Shown here one piece after another: positions 25,101 to 33,319 of a DNA stretch of 52,645 bases; within the stretch, counting starts at the first letter, position 1, and every line of letters starts with the position of its first letter. The notes below the pieces were generated by a model. The model ran no database searches and had not been told where the DNA came from. It saw nothing but the letters and a program-made list of their open reading frames with translations. This stretch comes from Oscillospiraceae bacterium (GTDB lineage: Bacteria > Bacillota > Clostridia > Oscillospirales > Oscillospiraceae): the NCBI GenBank assembly GCA_020025675.1, contig JAHHRS010000008.1, positions 1 to 52,645 of the forward strand, written 5' to 3'. The position numbers and the translations under genes were made by a program.

Positions 25101-26390
25101 TTATGCTGCGTGCCATACAAACCAGATAAAGAGATAGCCTACCACTACTGCCGCAAGAGTAAACGGAACGCCAATCTTTAAGAAGTCGCTTGTCTTTACC
25201 TGGTAGCCCTTCTTCTGCAATATGCCGATAGTTGCAATATTTGCGGATGCTCCGATGGGTGTAAGGTTTCCGCCAAGGGTTGCACCGGTGAGAAGGCCGA
25301 AATACAAAACGTATGGGCTGCATCCCATAATATTTGCAATGCCTGATACAACGGGAAGCATGGTTGCTACGTAAGGAATATTGTCTATAAAGGCACTCAT
25401 CAAAACAGAACCCCAGACAATGAGAGAATACATAAGGAAGAGATTGTTTCCGCCTACCTTTACAAACATGTCTGCTATGGCATCGATAACGCCTGCATAC
25501 TCAAGGCTCTTAATTACCACAAAAAGGCTTGCCAAAAGAAGCAATGTCATAAAGTCCATGTCAGCCATGGCTCTTTTAAATTCACCGAAGCTTTTTTTCT
25601 TAATAATACTTCTCACAAGGCCTATAATGAACAGCCCCATACAAATATATCCGTTAATAAGTTTGGGGGTGTTGGGAATAAATGAAGCTATTATAAGAAG
25701 AACAACGGTAGAAAGAAGCAGGAAGGATGGGAAATAATCTTCAACGGGTGTAACTTCCCCTGCCTCTATCCTGTCTCTGTGCTTTCTGAATATAAACATT
25801 ACAACCGGGATAGTAACCACTGCGCCCAGCTCAACTGCCCAGAATATACCCGGTCTGCCTTCCATGAAAATGAAGTCCAAAAAGTTCATATCAGCGTATC
25901 CGCCAAGCATAATGGAAGTGGTATCTCCCACCAGAGTTGCAGCGCCCTGAAGGTTTGAAGAGACAGAAATACATATCATCATAGCTACCGGTGATACATT
26001 TAGTCTTTTGCATATGGCAAAACCAACAGGAGCGATCATCAAAACCGTTGCCACATTATCAACAAAAGCGGAAACTATTCCCGCAAAAAGGGACATAGCC
26101 ACTGCAACCCACATAAGGTTTGGAGTTTTTTTAAGTATAAGGTCTGCCAAACGGTTAGGCATCTTTGATTCAATAAAAAGAAATACCGTACCCATTGTAC
26201 CGGCAAGCATCATCAGAACGTTCCAGTCAATAGCAGAAAAAACTTCATTAAGCGGCATTATACCGATAATAATGAATATAACTGCCGAGGTTAGTGCAAC
26301 AAAGGGTCTGAACTTGGACAGAGCAATCATCAAAACATAGGTAATAATGAACAGTACAAGTGCGACCATCATTTGAGTATCAGGTGACAT
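25101..26390 (-). CDS. ArsB/NhaD/SLC13-type ion transporter, predicted Mn2+-responsive
   Basis: 429 residues from the ATG at 26390 (AAAGGAG upstream); in-frame codons further up fall in the riboswitch expression platform. About 11-12 membrane segments in two inverted halves, each with a re-entrant motif: SAFVDNVATVLMIAP in the first and SAFIDNIPYVATMLP in the second, plus GATLGGNLTPIGASANI, all typical of the ion-transporter (IT) superfamily. Family members export arsenite, exchange Na+/H+, or move other ions. A manganese riboswitch directly upstream suggests this one takes part in Mn2+ export or in ion balance under Mn2+ load; that is inference. Confidence 0.88.
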   Translation of the reverse strand: MSPDTQMMVALVLFIITYVLMIALSKFRPFVALTSAVIFIIIGIMPLNEVFSAIDWNVLMMLAGTMGTVFLFIESKMPNRLADLILKKTPNLMWVAVAMSLFAGIVSAFVDNVATVLMIAPVGFAICKRLNVSPVAMMICISVSSNLQGAATLVGDTTSIMLGGYADMNFLDFIFMEGRPGIFWAVELGAVVTIPVVMFIFRKHRDRIEAGEVTPVEDYFPSFLLLSTVVLLIIASFIPNTPKLINGYICMGLFIIGLVRSIIKKKSFGEFKRAMADMDFMTLLLLASLFVVIKSLEYAGVIDAIADMFVKVGGNNLFLMYSLIVWGSVLMSAFIDNIPYVATMLPVVSGIANIMGCSPYVLYFGLLTGATLGGNLTPIGASANIATIGILQKKGYQVKTSDFLKIGVPFTLAAVVVGYLFIWFVWHAA

Positions 26391-26419
26391 AAAAAAACTC
26401 CTTTTCTTATTGAGAGCAT

Positions 26420-26461
26420 AAAAAAAGACCTTTCCCGCCATCTACAATGCGGCAAAAGTCT
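26420..26461 (-). terminator. Riboswitch-controlled terminator
   Basis: Minus-strand AGACTTTTGCCGC pairs (with G-U pairs) with GCGGGAAAGGTCT, then T7, just before the ribosome site of the transporter. Its 5' arm contains CTTTTGC, which is also the 3' strand of the aptamer base helix. Confidence 0.8.
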
Positions 26462-26545
26462 CGTTTTTTAAGATAAGCCCGGTGGAGAAAATCCACGTAC
26501 TGACGAACTTTATCGCGCAAAAATGCGTAAACTACTCCCTTATGC
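26452..26545 (-). promoter_or_regulatory. yybP-ykoY (manganese) riboswitch aptamer
   Basis: The minus-strand leader shows AAGGGAGTAG (loop L1 side), then GTTCGTCAGTACGTGGA, a TTTT loop, TCCACCGGG and CTTATC, and ACGAGACTTTTGC at the 3' side. This follows, element by element, my recollection of the Lactococcus yybP-ykoY structure (GGGGAGUAG, GUCGUCAAUUCGUGAG, CUCACCGG, GCAAGACCUUUCC). The base helix GCATAAG/CTTTTGC competes with the terminator, so Mn2+ binding should turn the gene on. Confidence 0.88.
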
Positions 26546-26561
26546 TTATAGCTTTTAGTTT

Positions 26562-26590
26562 ATAATACATTTAGCCGCAGGTTTTGTCAA
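26562..26590 (-). promoter_or_regulatory. Promoter of the riboswitch transcript
   Basis: Minus-strand TTGACA (26585-26590), 17 bp, TATTAT (26562-26567), about 10 bp before the aptamer. Confidence 0.8.
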
Positions 26591-26632
26591 GAATTTTTTC
26601 TACCGCAAAAGCAAAAGGCAAATTACTAAAAA

Positions 26633-27514
26633 TTATTTGCCCGTTACAATATTTAAAAATTTTTTTGCAGCAGGACTTGCCGTCTGTTTTGCGCAGACCA
26701 TCAAAATATGGGCCATAGGTCTAAAGTGCTTTATAGGAACAAAAGCAATACCTTCTATACCCCAGCACTTAATGTCAGAGGGCACAACAGCTATCGCCTG
26801 TCCAAGGCTGACAAGAGTTGCTAAACTGTAAAAATCATCCACGTATATCTGCTTATTTCCGCTTAATCCCAGATAGCGATACATATCCGCTGTCTGAACC
26901 TTATAGGCAACTGAATCCTGTACCCGATTAAGAACAATAGGAATATCCACCAGTTGGCTGGGAGAAATTATTTTCTGCTTTGCAAGAGGGTGCTTTTCAC
27001 TTATCATCAGCAGGCACGGAACTGAGGAGATTGTTTTGGTTGTAAGCCAGCTGTTTGCCTCTGTACCAAATCCCGATACAAAAGCTATATCAATTTTTCC
27101 ATCTGTAAGCATCTGCATAAGCTGTTGATTAGTCCCGGTAGTCATGTCTATTCTGGCATTTTTCCAACGGTCGCAGTATTCTCTTAAATACTTTGAAGAT
27201 GACCAGAGTTCATAAGCTCCCGCATAGCCTACACGAATGTTGTAGTCATTTCCCGATGCTGTTTTCTGTGCTTGAACAACAGCAGTATTATACTGGGTCA
27301 TAATCTGTCGGCACTGTCTGTAAAACACCTGACCTGCATCTGTTAAACTAACACTTCTGGTGTCTCTTATGAAAAGCTGGAATCCAAGTTCCTCTTCCAA
27401 AAGCTTTATCTGCTGGCTGACTGCTGTCTGAGTAATATGCAGGCTTTCTGCGGCTTTTGTAAAATTCAGTTCCTCTGCTGCTGCAAGAAAAATAGGTATT
27501 CGCTGTATACTCAT
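26633..27514 (-). CDS. LysR-family transcriptional regulator
   Basis: 293 residues, the usual length. N-terminal winged helix-turn-helix (FLAAAEELNFTKAAESLHITQTAVSQQ, positions about 9-35, then LLEEELGFQLFIRD), a linker helix and a periplasmic-binding-like effector domain from about residue 90. Divergent from two short-chain dehydrogenases with a 481-bp gap holding three copies of a TTAGCACATAAAA-type sequence, so it probably controls that operon in response to a substrate of the dehydrogenases. Confidence 0.92.
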   Translation of the reverse strand: MSIQRIPIFLAAAEELNFTKAAESLHITQTAVSQQIKLLEEELGFQLFIRDTRSVSLTDAGQVFYRQCRQIMTQYNTAVVQAQKTASGNDYNIRVGYAGAYELWSSSKYLREYCDRWKNARIDMTTGTNQQLMQMLTDGKIDIAFVSGFGTEANSWLTTKTISSVPCLLMISEKHPLAKQKIISPSQLVDIPIVLNRVQDSVAYKVQTADMYRYLGLSGNKQIYVDDFYSLATLVSLGQAIAVVPSDIKCWGIEGIAFVPIKHFRPMAHILMVCAKQTASPAAKKFLNIVTGK

Positions 27515-27738
27515 ATTGACAACACCCCGTACTTTATATTTTAATATCTTTTAAAATAAGTTCACTAACCTGTTTTCTTTGGATTATTTATATATCCATG
27601 CTGTAAATCTATAAATACCTCTGTCTGCCTGGGACGGTAGTTGACTGTAAAACGCCGTGTACTGAAATTTCTGACTAAATCAGGTTATATAATGGGAAGA
27701 TAGCCCCCCGAAATCTATTTTTATGTCTTTCATCTATA

Positions 27739-27904
27739 TTAGCACATAAAAACCTTTTTCCGTCTACATTATATCAATAAGTTTTAGTTATGACAATACC
27801 ACAAAATATTGTTAGACAAATGTCGAGGCGAATGTTAGAATTAACTCGTTTCAAGAGATGTGTTTTAGCACATAAAAGCAGTTTTCAATTGTTTTATGTG
27901 TTAG
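27739..27904. repeat. Three copies of a TTAGCACATAAAA-type site in the lysR-SDR gap
   Basis: TTAGCACATAAAA at 27739-27751 and 27865-27877 as direct repeats, and an inverted near copy TTTTATGTGTTAG at 27892-27904 that pairs with the second copy around a 14-bp centre. This fits a LysR-type operator with several half sites. No gene is seen in 27515-27995. Confidence 0.5.
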
Positions 27905-27995
27905 TAAAATTTAGTTTTTAGGCGGGTTTAACAGTAAATTACTTTTGTGCCATTATTACTTTAAAAAATAAAATTGCTACATGGAGGAATAGCAA

Positions 27996-28802
27996 ATGCG
28001 TTTTGAAGGAAAAGTCGCTATTGTCACCGGTGCAAGTTCAGGTATTGGTCGTGCTACTGCAAGGCTCTTTGCAAAAGAGGGTGCAACAGTTATAGCTGCT
28101 GCACGCAGACTTAAGAGATTGGAAGATGTTAAGCACAAGGCCGAAGAATTAGGCTATCCCGGTCGCATAATCCCCTGCAAAACGGATGTTCGTGACCCGG
28201 AGCAGATTAACAGAATGTTTGACTTGGCTCTGGAAGAGTGTGGTCATCTGGATATTCTGGTTAACAACGCCGGTATGCTTGACGGTCAGCTTCCTATCCA
28301 TGAAACATCTGAGGAAATCTACGACATGATCTATGAAACAAACCAGCGTGCTGTTTTCCTCTGCTGCCAGCGTGCAATTAGAATATTCCTTAAACAGGGC
28401 ACTCCAGCCAACATTGTAAACGTTGCTTCTGCTGCATCTTTGCGTGGTCTTAAAGGCGGTACAATGTATGTTATGACAAAACACGCAGTTCTTGGTCTCA
28501 CAAGAAATATTTCCGCTTCATTCTTTGAAAAAGGTATTCGCTGCAACTGCATTGAGCCTGCAAATATTCTTACTGAAATAAATAAAGTTCCACGTGATAT
28601 GGGCATAGGTATTGAGGAATGGCAGAATCGTGCCGGTTTGGCCGCTCCTCTGCACACCATTACAAAACCCGGCGATAAGAAACCGACTCTCGGCAAGCCG
28701 AAAGATTGTGCTCATCTCATTGCTTTCCTTGCTGATGACAAAGAGGCAGGCTATATAAACGGTGCTGAAGTTAAGATAGACGCAGGCTTCCTTAATTTGT
28801 AA
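27996..28802 (+). CDS. Short-chain dehydrogenase/reductase (SDR) 1
   Basis: 268 residues, classical SDR. Cofactor loop TGASSGIGRA (residues 12-21), DVRD, NNAG motif, catalytic Ser in NVASAASL and YVMTK as the YxxxK pair; AARR after beta-2 suggests NADP(H) preference. The insertion before the C-terminus (IEEWQNRAGLAAPLHT) fits the substrate loop. Substrate not told by sequence; sugar, polyol, oxo-acid or steroid-type alcohols are all possible. GGAGG before the ATG. First of two SDR genes under the LysR-type region. Confidence 0.9.
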   Translation: MRFEGKVAIVTGASSGIGRATARLFAKEGATVIAAARRLKRLEDVKHKAEELGYPGRIIPCKTDVRDPEQINRMFDLALEECGHLDILVNNAGMLDGQLPIHETSEEIYDMIYETNQRAVFLCCQRAIRIFLKQGTPANIVNVASAASLRGLKGGTMYVMTKHAVLGLTRNISASFFEKGIRCNCIEPANILTEINKVPRDMGIGIEEWQNRAGLAAPLHTITKPGDKKPTLGKPKDCAHLIAFLADDKEAGYINGAEVKIDAGFLNL

Positions 28803-28810
28803 ATATTTTT

Positions 28811-28830
28811 AAGCCTCGGTTACGAGGCTT
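28811..28830 (+). other. Intercistronic hairpin between the two SDR genes
   Basis: A perfect 8-bp stem AAGCCTCG/CGAGGCTT with a GTTA loop, followed by a weakly T-rich stretch. It could be a partial terminator that lowers expression of the second gene, or an mRNA processing site. Confidence 0.55.
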
Positions 28831-28871
28831 ATATATTTATAAAATAAATGTAATATTGGAGGATCTCAGAA

Positions 28872-29651
28872 ATGGGAAGACTTAACGGTAAAGTATGTGT
28901 AATTACCGGTGGAAACTCAGGAATAGGTGCAAAAGCCGGTGAAATTTTTGCAAGAGAGGGTGCCAAGGTTGTTTTAACGGATATTCGTGACAACAACGTT
29001 GACAAGGTTTTAAGCGGAATAAAAAAAGAAGGCGGAGAAGGATTTTTCATAAAAGGCGATACCACCAATCTTTCGGACGTGGAGAATGTTTTTAAAGCCG
29101 CAGCCGAAAAGTACGGCAAAATTGACGTTCTTTTCAATTGCGCCGGTCGTCTCGAAGAAGGCATGAAGCCTTTGGATGAGTTTACCGAAGAAGATTACGA
29201 CAGCATCATCGGTATAAATCTCAAAGGAACCATGAACATGACAAGAGAAGCTTTGAAGTATATGAGAGATCGTAAAAAAGGCAGCATAATAAATGTTGCT
29301 TCCATATCGGCTCTCCGAGGAAACGGCAGCGCTGTTTATGTGGCTTCAAAGGGCGGAATTGTGGCACTTACATATCATCTTGCCCTGCGCTTTGCCGGCA
29401 CTGCACTGCGCTGCAATGCTATTGCCCCCGGCACAGTATGGACTCCTATGACAAGAAGAAGCATGAAAGAAGACCGCAGTGAGGCGGCAACAGAATTTTA
29501 TGAAACAATTCAGGCGCACTGCGATTCCGGTTCCCATTTTCCAATCTGCAAGGACCACGATGTTGCCAACATTGCTTTGTTTTTGGCCTCTGATGAATCC
29601 CGTTCTGTAACCGGACAGGTTATTACATGTGATTTCGGTTCAAATATGTAA
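28872..29651 (+). CDS. Short-chain dehydrogenase/reductase (SDR) 2
   Basis: 259 residues, classical SDR. TGGNSGIGAKAG cofactor loop, TDIRD after beta-2 (Asp there suggests NAD(H)), NCAG, NVASISALRG and YVASK catalytic residues, PGTVWTPM substrate loop, and a C-terminal SVTGQVITCDFG. Only moderately similar to SDR 1. The two may catalyse an oxidation and a reduction of related alcohols with different cofactors, as in epimerisation pairs; this is inference. GGAGG before the ATG; a terminator follows. Confidence 0.9.
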   Translation: MGRLNGKVCVITGGNSGIGAKAGEIFAREGAKVVLTDIRDNNVDKVLSGIKKEGGEGFFIKGDTTNLSDVENVFKAAAEKYGKIDVLFNCAGRLEEGMKPLDEFTEEDYDSIIGINLKGTMNMTREALKYMRDRKKGSIINVASISALRGNGSAVYVASKGGIVALTYHLALRFAGTALRCNAIAPGTVWTPMTRRSMKEDRSEAATEFYETIQAHCDSGSHFPICKDHDVANIALFLASDESRSVTGQVITCDFGSNM

Positions 29652-29718
29652 ATTCCTACACGGTAGTTATATTAAATCAAAAAATCGGTACTACGGTCAG
29701 TACGCACCCTATAAAGAT

Positions 29719-29755
29719 AAAGCTGCCTTCTTTTGGAGGCAGCTTTTAAATTTTT
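29719..29755 (+). terminator. Terminator of the SDR operon
   Basis: Stem AAAGCTGCCT/AGGCAGCTTT with an 8-nt loop, followed by TTAAATTTTTC. Confidence 0.8.
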
Positions 29756-29903
29756 CTTTACTTGCGGCAATAATAGTCTAAAAAAACTTTCGGCCTAAAA
29801 GCACCTGTTTTCCGTAGTATTTTGCGGTTCATAAGCAATATAGTGAAATGAGATATAGACATTTGACAAAAAAAGCGTTATTATATAGTCGGTAAAATGA
29901 TAA

Positions 29904-30251
29904 ATTAAGTTTTTACTGAACAGTACATATGATTTACAAACCCATTCTATATTCTCTGACGGCGCATGGACACCGGAACAGATTGTGGATGAAGGCAAGG
30001 CTCTGATACCGTCCACTGCAGCATTGTGTGACCGTAATACCATTTACGGGCTTGACCGTTTTACTGCCGCAGACCGTGGAAAAGAGCTCTTGGATATAAA
30101 GTGGGTGGAATTCGGTACGTAATATAACGGATCGGAGCTTCATGTTCCGTGGCTTAATATGAACCCGCAGTATTACTCTCAGGCGAAGAGCAGACTTGCG
30201 GATTTTCTTATCAGGAAAGATGAACGAAGCATCCACCGACTAATGCGCTGA
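29904..30251 (+). pseudogene. Relic of a PHP-domain phosphoesterase gene
   Basis: One continuous reading frame with an internal TAA at 30120-30122 and a TGA at 30249-30251, and no start codon or ribosome site. The text DLQTHSIFSDGAWTPEQIVDEG-like at 29931 onward matches the first PHP motif (DLHTHSxxSDG; one metal His is now Gln), the middle loses the TDHD motif, and after the TAA the same frame reads YNGSELHV, matching the YxGxELHxLG motif of the family. So it is an old gene with deletion, stop codon and lost residues. The 29652-30440 stretch otherwise holds the SDR terminator and nothing I recognise. Confidence 0.7.
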
Positions 30252-30440
30252 AGGGTTTGGGTCGCTCCGTTAACTACGGCAGAATAAAATTCTCCTGTGT
30301 AATGGGCAGCATTAACCGTTACCATATTTAAGTCAGCTTGTAAGACCTAGTTATTTTAAAACGCAGCGGCGGGCTATTTATTTTCTACTCAATGAGTATT
30401 GCTTAAATTTATTCTAAGTCCTGTTAAAAGAGGTAAATTA

Positions 30441-31202
30441 ATGATTTTTGATTTGCAGAAAGCAAGCATGAGCAAAAGAATATCAGCCTTTTTATTTGAT
30501 ATAATTTTGCTGGGAGCACTGATAGTGGGGATTGCCTTTCTCCTTTCAGGTGTATTGAATTATGACCGCTATCAAAACACTTTAAATTCAGCATATGCCG
30601 ATTATGAGGCACAGTACGGCGTCAGCTTTGAGCAAACCGGTGACAGCTTCATGGAAATGTCTCCGGCGGAGCAGGAAAACTATAATCAGGCATATACCGC
30701 TCTTATTAACGACAAAGAGGCTATGGCAGCCTACAATATGGTTGTAAACCTTACACTTGTTATCACAAGTCTAAGTATACTGTTTGGCTATTTAATTCTT
30801 GAATTTGCAGTTCCTATATGCTTTAAAAACGGCCAAACCTTAGGTAAAAAGATTTTTGGCATAGGAGTAATGCACAAAAGCGGCATACAGATAACTCCCG
30901 TGCTGCTGTTTATCCGGACTGTACTTGGAAAATATACTCTCGAAACTATGGTGCCTGTTCTCATACTGATGATGATTTTCTTCAACGTTATCGGCAGACT
31001 TGGCACAATTATTCTCGGTCTCTTCCTGCTATTGCAGATTATTATAGTAATTGTCACACCGGGCAGATGCCTTTTGCATGATTTGCTTGCTCAGACCGTG
31101 GCAGTTGATATCTCCAGCCAGAAGATATTTAAAGACGGTGCAGAACTGCTCGCCTATAAACAAAAGATGCACGCAGAAGAGGTTCAAAGGCAAAACTATT
31201 GA
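30441..31202 (+). CDS. RDD-family membrane protein
   Basis: 253 residues from the ATG at 30441 (AGAGGT upstream); an earlier in-frame start has no ribosome site. RDD fold: the ISAFLFDIILLGALIV segment with R and D, a long external loop rich in acidic residues and Tyr (about residues 40-95), a second membrane segment, NGQTLGKKIFGIGV, and further segments ending at LLHDLLAQT. RDD proteins are poorly understood; some affect ion or small-molecule transport. 52 bp upstream of the ABC ATPase gene and in the same direction, so likely the first gene of the importer operon. Confidence 0.82.
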   Translation: MIFDLQKASMSKRISAFLFDIILLGALIVGIAFLLSGVLNYDRYQNTLNSAYADYEAQYGVSFEQTGDSFMEMSPAEQENYNQAYTALINDKEAMAAYNMVVNLTLVITSLSILFGYLILEFAVPICFKNGQTLGKKIFGIGVMHKSGIQITPVLLFIRTVLGKYTLETMVPVLILMMIFFNVIGRLGTIILGLFLLLQIIIVIVTPGRCLLHDLLAQTVAVDISSQKIFKDGAELLAYKQKMHAEEVQRQNY

Positions 31203-31254
31203 TTTGCCGTCACATCTAAAGAAATAACATTTCCGAAGTATGGGAGAGAAGCGT

Positions 31255-32358
31255 ATGAAAATTGTATTGGAAAACCTGACAAAAGTTTTTCCCGCAAGAA
31301 ACAAAAAGCTTGATAAAGAAGTAATTGCGGTAAATAACTTTAATCTTGAAATTCCGGACGGAAAGCTTATCGGTCTTCTTGGGCCTTCCGGCTGCGGTAA
31401 GAGCACCACTCTTTATATGATAAGCGGATTGCAGAAGCCAACAAGCGGCAAAATCTTTTTCGGAGACAACGATGTTACGGAACTGTCTACTGAAAACAGA
31501 GGGGTGGGACTTGTGTTCCAGAACTATGCTCTGTATCCTCACATGACAGTTAAGCAGAACATCCTGTTCCCACTGCAGAACCTGAAAGGTAAAGATAAAC
31601 TTACCAAAGACCAAATGCTGGAACGTGCTGTTTATGCTGCAAAGCTGGTGCAGATCGATGACTTAATGGAGAGAAAGCCCAGTGAGCTTTCCGGCGGTCA
31701 GCAGCAGCGTGTTGCTATTGCAAGAGCCCTTGTAAAAATGCCCCGTGTTCTCCTTCTGGACGAGCCTCTCAGCAACCTTGATGCCCGCCTCAGACTGCAA
31801 ACCCGTGAAGAAATCAGAAGAATTCAGAAGAAAACAGGAATTACCACCGTGTTCGTAACCCACGATCAAGAGGAAGCAATGAGCATTTCCGATATGATTG
31901 TTGTTATGAAGCTGGGTGTTATTCAGCAGGTGGGCAAGCCTCAGGATGTTTATGATGACCCTGTAAACCTGTTTGTTGCAAAGTTTCTGGGTACTCCTCC
32001 TATAAATGTATTCGAGGGAAAAGTTCAGGGTGAAAAGCTGTACATTGACAATAATGCTGTTCTGGACGTTAAGGGTGTAAGCGATCAGGCTGTTCTGGTC
32101 GGTATCCGTCCCGAGGGTTTTGTTCTGGATGAAAATGGTCCTATGCAGTGTCATCTCAACAACGTGGAGGTTATGGGCCGTGATGTGAGCATAGTTTCTA
32201 CAAGCGATGCTTCCCTCAACCCTGTCATTCGTTCCATTATAAACGCTGACAACAAAATAGCCATTGGCAGAGAAACAATTAACTTCTCTCTCAAACCTCA
32301 TAAAGTATTTATTTTCAACCGGGAAACCGAAAATCGCGTTTACTTCGAGGTGAAATAA
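31255..32358 (+). CDS. ABC importer ATPase, MsmK/UgpC/MalK type
   Basis: 367 residues from the ATG at 31255 (GGGAGAG upstream). Walker A GPSGCGKST, Q loop FQNYALYPHMTV, signature LSGGQQQR, Walker B VLLLDEPLSNLD, H loop VTHDQEEAM, then a C-terminal TOBE/OB domain (about residues 240-367) as in CUT1 sugar and glycerol-phosphate importers. It energises the two permeases that follow. Confidence 0.93.
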   Translation: MKIVLENLTKVFPARNKKLDKEVIAVNNFNLEIPDGKLIGLLGPSGCGKSTTLYMISGLQKPTSGKIFFGDNDVTELSTENRGVGLVFQNYALYPHMTVKQNILFPLQNLKGKDKLTKDQMLERAVYAAKLVQIDDLMERKPSELSGGQQQRVAIARALVKMPRVLLLDEPLSNLDARLRLQTREEIRRIQKKTGITTVFVTHDQEEAMSISDMIVVMKLGVIQQVGKPQDVYDDPVNLFVAKFLGTPPINVFEGKVQGEKLYIDNNAVLDVKGVSDQAVLVGIRPEGFVLDENGPMQCHLNNVEVMGRDVSIVSTSDASLNPVIRSIINADNKIAIGRETINFSLKPHKVFIFNRETENRVYFEVK

Positions 32359-32359
32359 T

Positions 32360-33304
32360 ATGGTAGACAGTAAACAACAGTGGAAAGCATGGTTGTATCT
32401 GGCTCCGGCCATAGTGTTGCTGCTTGTGTTCACCGTCTGGCCTATCATCAACACCATTAGGATGGCATTCCTTGAGGGATACAGAGGTCTGGAAGCCGTT
32501 GGCGGAGTAAGTTACAGCTTCGGCTTCGGTAACTTTACAAAGGTTATTCATTATCACAAGTTCATCAACTGCCTCAAAACTACGATCCTGCTTTGCGTTT
32601 TGACAGTTCCTATTTCTACTTTTCTGGCTCTGCTTATAGCCGTCGCTCTCAACAATATTAAATTTCTTCAGAAAGGTCTTCAGACCATTTTCTTCCTGCC
32701 CTATGTTACAAACTCCATAGCCATCGGTATGGTTTTTGCAGCTATGTTTAATATTGTAGGAAGCTTCTACGGAACTGAAAACGAGCTGATTGCAACCGCA
32801 GGCATAATAAATAATATTATTGAGTTTTTCGGAGGTAAACCGGTTAACTGGATTAACTACGGCTCCTCATATACGGCAAACATTGTGGTTATGACTGTAT
32901 ATATAGTCTGGAATGCTCTTCCCTTTAAAATTCTTATTCTGCTGGGCGGTCTCCAGAGTATAAACACTCAGTATTATGATGCAGCCAAAATTGACGGCAC
33001 TCCACGCCGCAGGGTATTTTCCCGCATTACCGTGCCTCTCCTCTCCCCCATGCTTGCCTACGTTATTATTACCGGCTTTATTTCCGGTTTCAAAGAGTAC
33101 AGCAGCATAGTAGGTATATTCGGAGAAGGCATGGGACCTGCTGACGACCCCGGCAGACTTAACACCATGGTGGGATTTATTTATGATGCACTGAGTACCA
33201 ACAGCCAGGGACGTGCCAGCGCAGCTGCTCTTATCCTGTTCGGTATAATCCTTGTTGTCACCCTGATTAATACTCAGGTTGGCAAGAAGCGCATTCATTA
33301 TTGA
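32360..33304 (+). CDS. ABC importer permease, UgpA/MalF type
   Basis: 314 residues, six membrane segments. The EAA loop is at YYDAAKIDGTPRRRVFSRITVPLL, the contact with the ATPase. A long loop after segment 1 or 2 lacks the extra domain of MalF, as in most Gram-positive CUT1 permeases. GAGGTG before the ATG; one base from the ATPase stop. Confidence 0.92.
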   Translation: MVDSKQQWKAWLYLAPAIVLLLVFTVWPIINTIRMAFLEGYRGLEAVGGVSYSFGFGNFTKVIHYHKFINCLKTTILLCVLTVPISTFLALLIAVALNNIKFLQKGLQTIFFLPYVTNSIAIGMVFAAMFNIVGSFYGTENELIATAGIINNIIEFFGGKPVNWINYGSSYTANIVVMTVYIVWNALPFKILILLGGLQSINTQYYDAAKIDGTPRRRVFSRITVPLLSPMLAYVIITGFISGFKEYSSIVGIFGEGMGPADDPGRLNTMVGFIYDALSTNSQGRASAAALILFGIILVVTLINTQVGKKRIHY

Positions 33305-33319
33305 GAAGGAGGCGCTGCA

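Noticed and set aside
26452..26545. A Na+ (DUF1646-type) or Li+ (nhaA-type) riboswitch, because the gene looks like an NhaD relative
   Set aside because: The GGGAGTAG, GTCAGTACG and CACCGG elements and their order fit yybP-ykoY far better.
27739..27904. CRISPR array
   Set aside because: Only three 13-bp copies with unequal spacing and mixed orientation, in a promoter gap; no cas genes.
13622..29651. A bile-acid (bai-like) conversion region, suggested by a flavoprotein and SDR genes
   Set aside because: The genes are 13 kb apart, separated by housekeeping genes, and no CoA ligase, CoA transferase or dehydratase is present.
31663..32457. A 264-codon minus-strand open frame
   Set aside because: Antisense to the ABC ATPase gene, which has every family motif.
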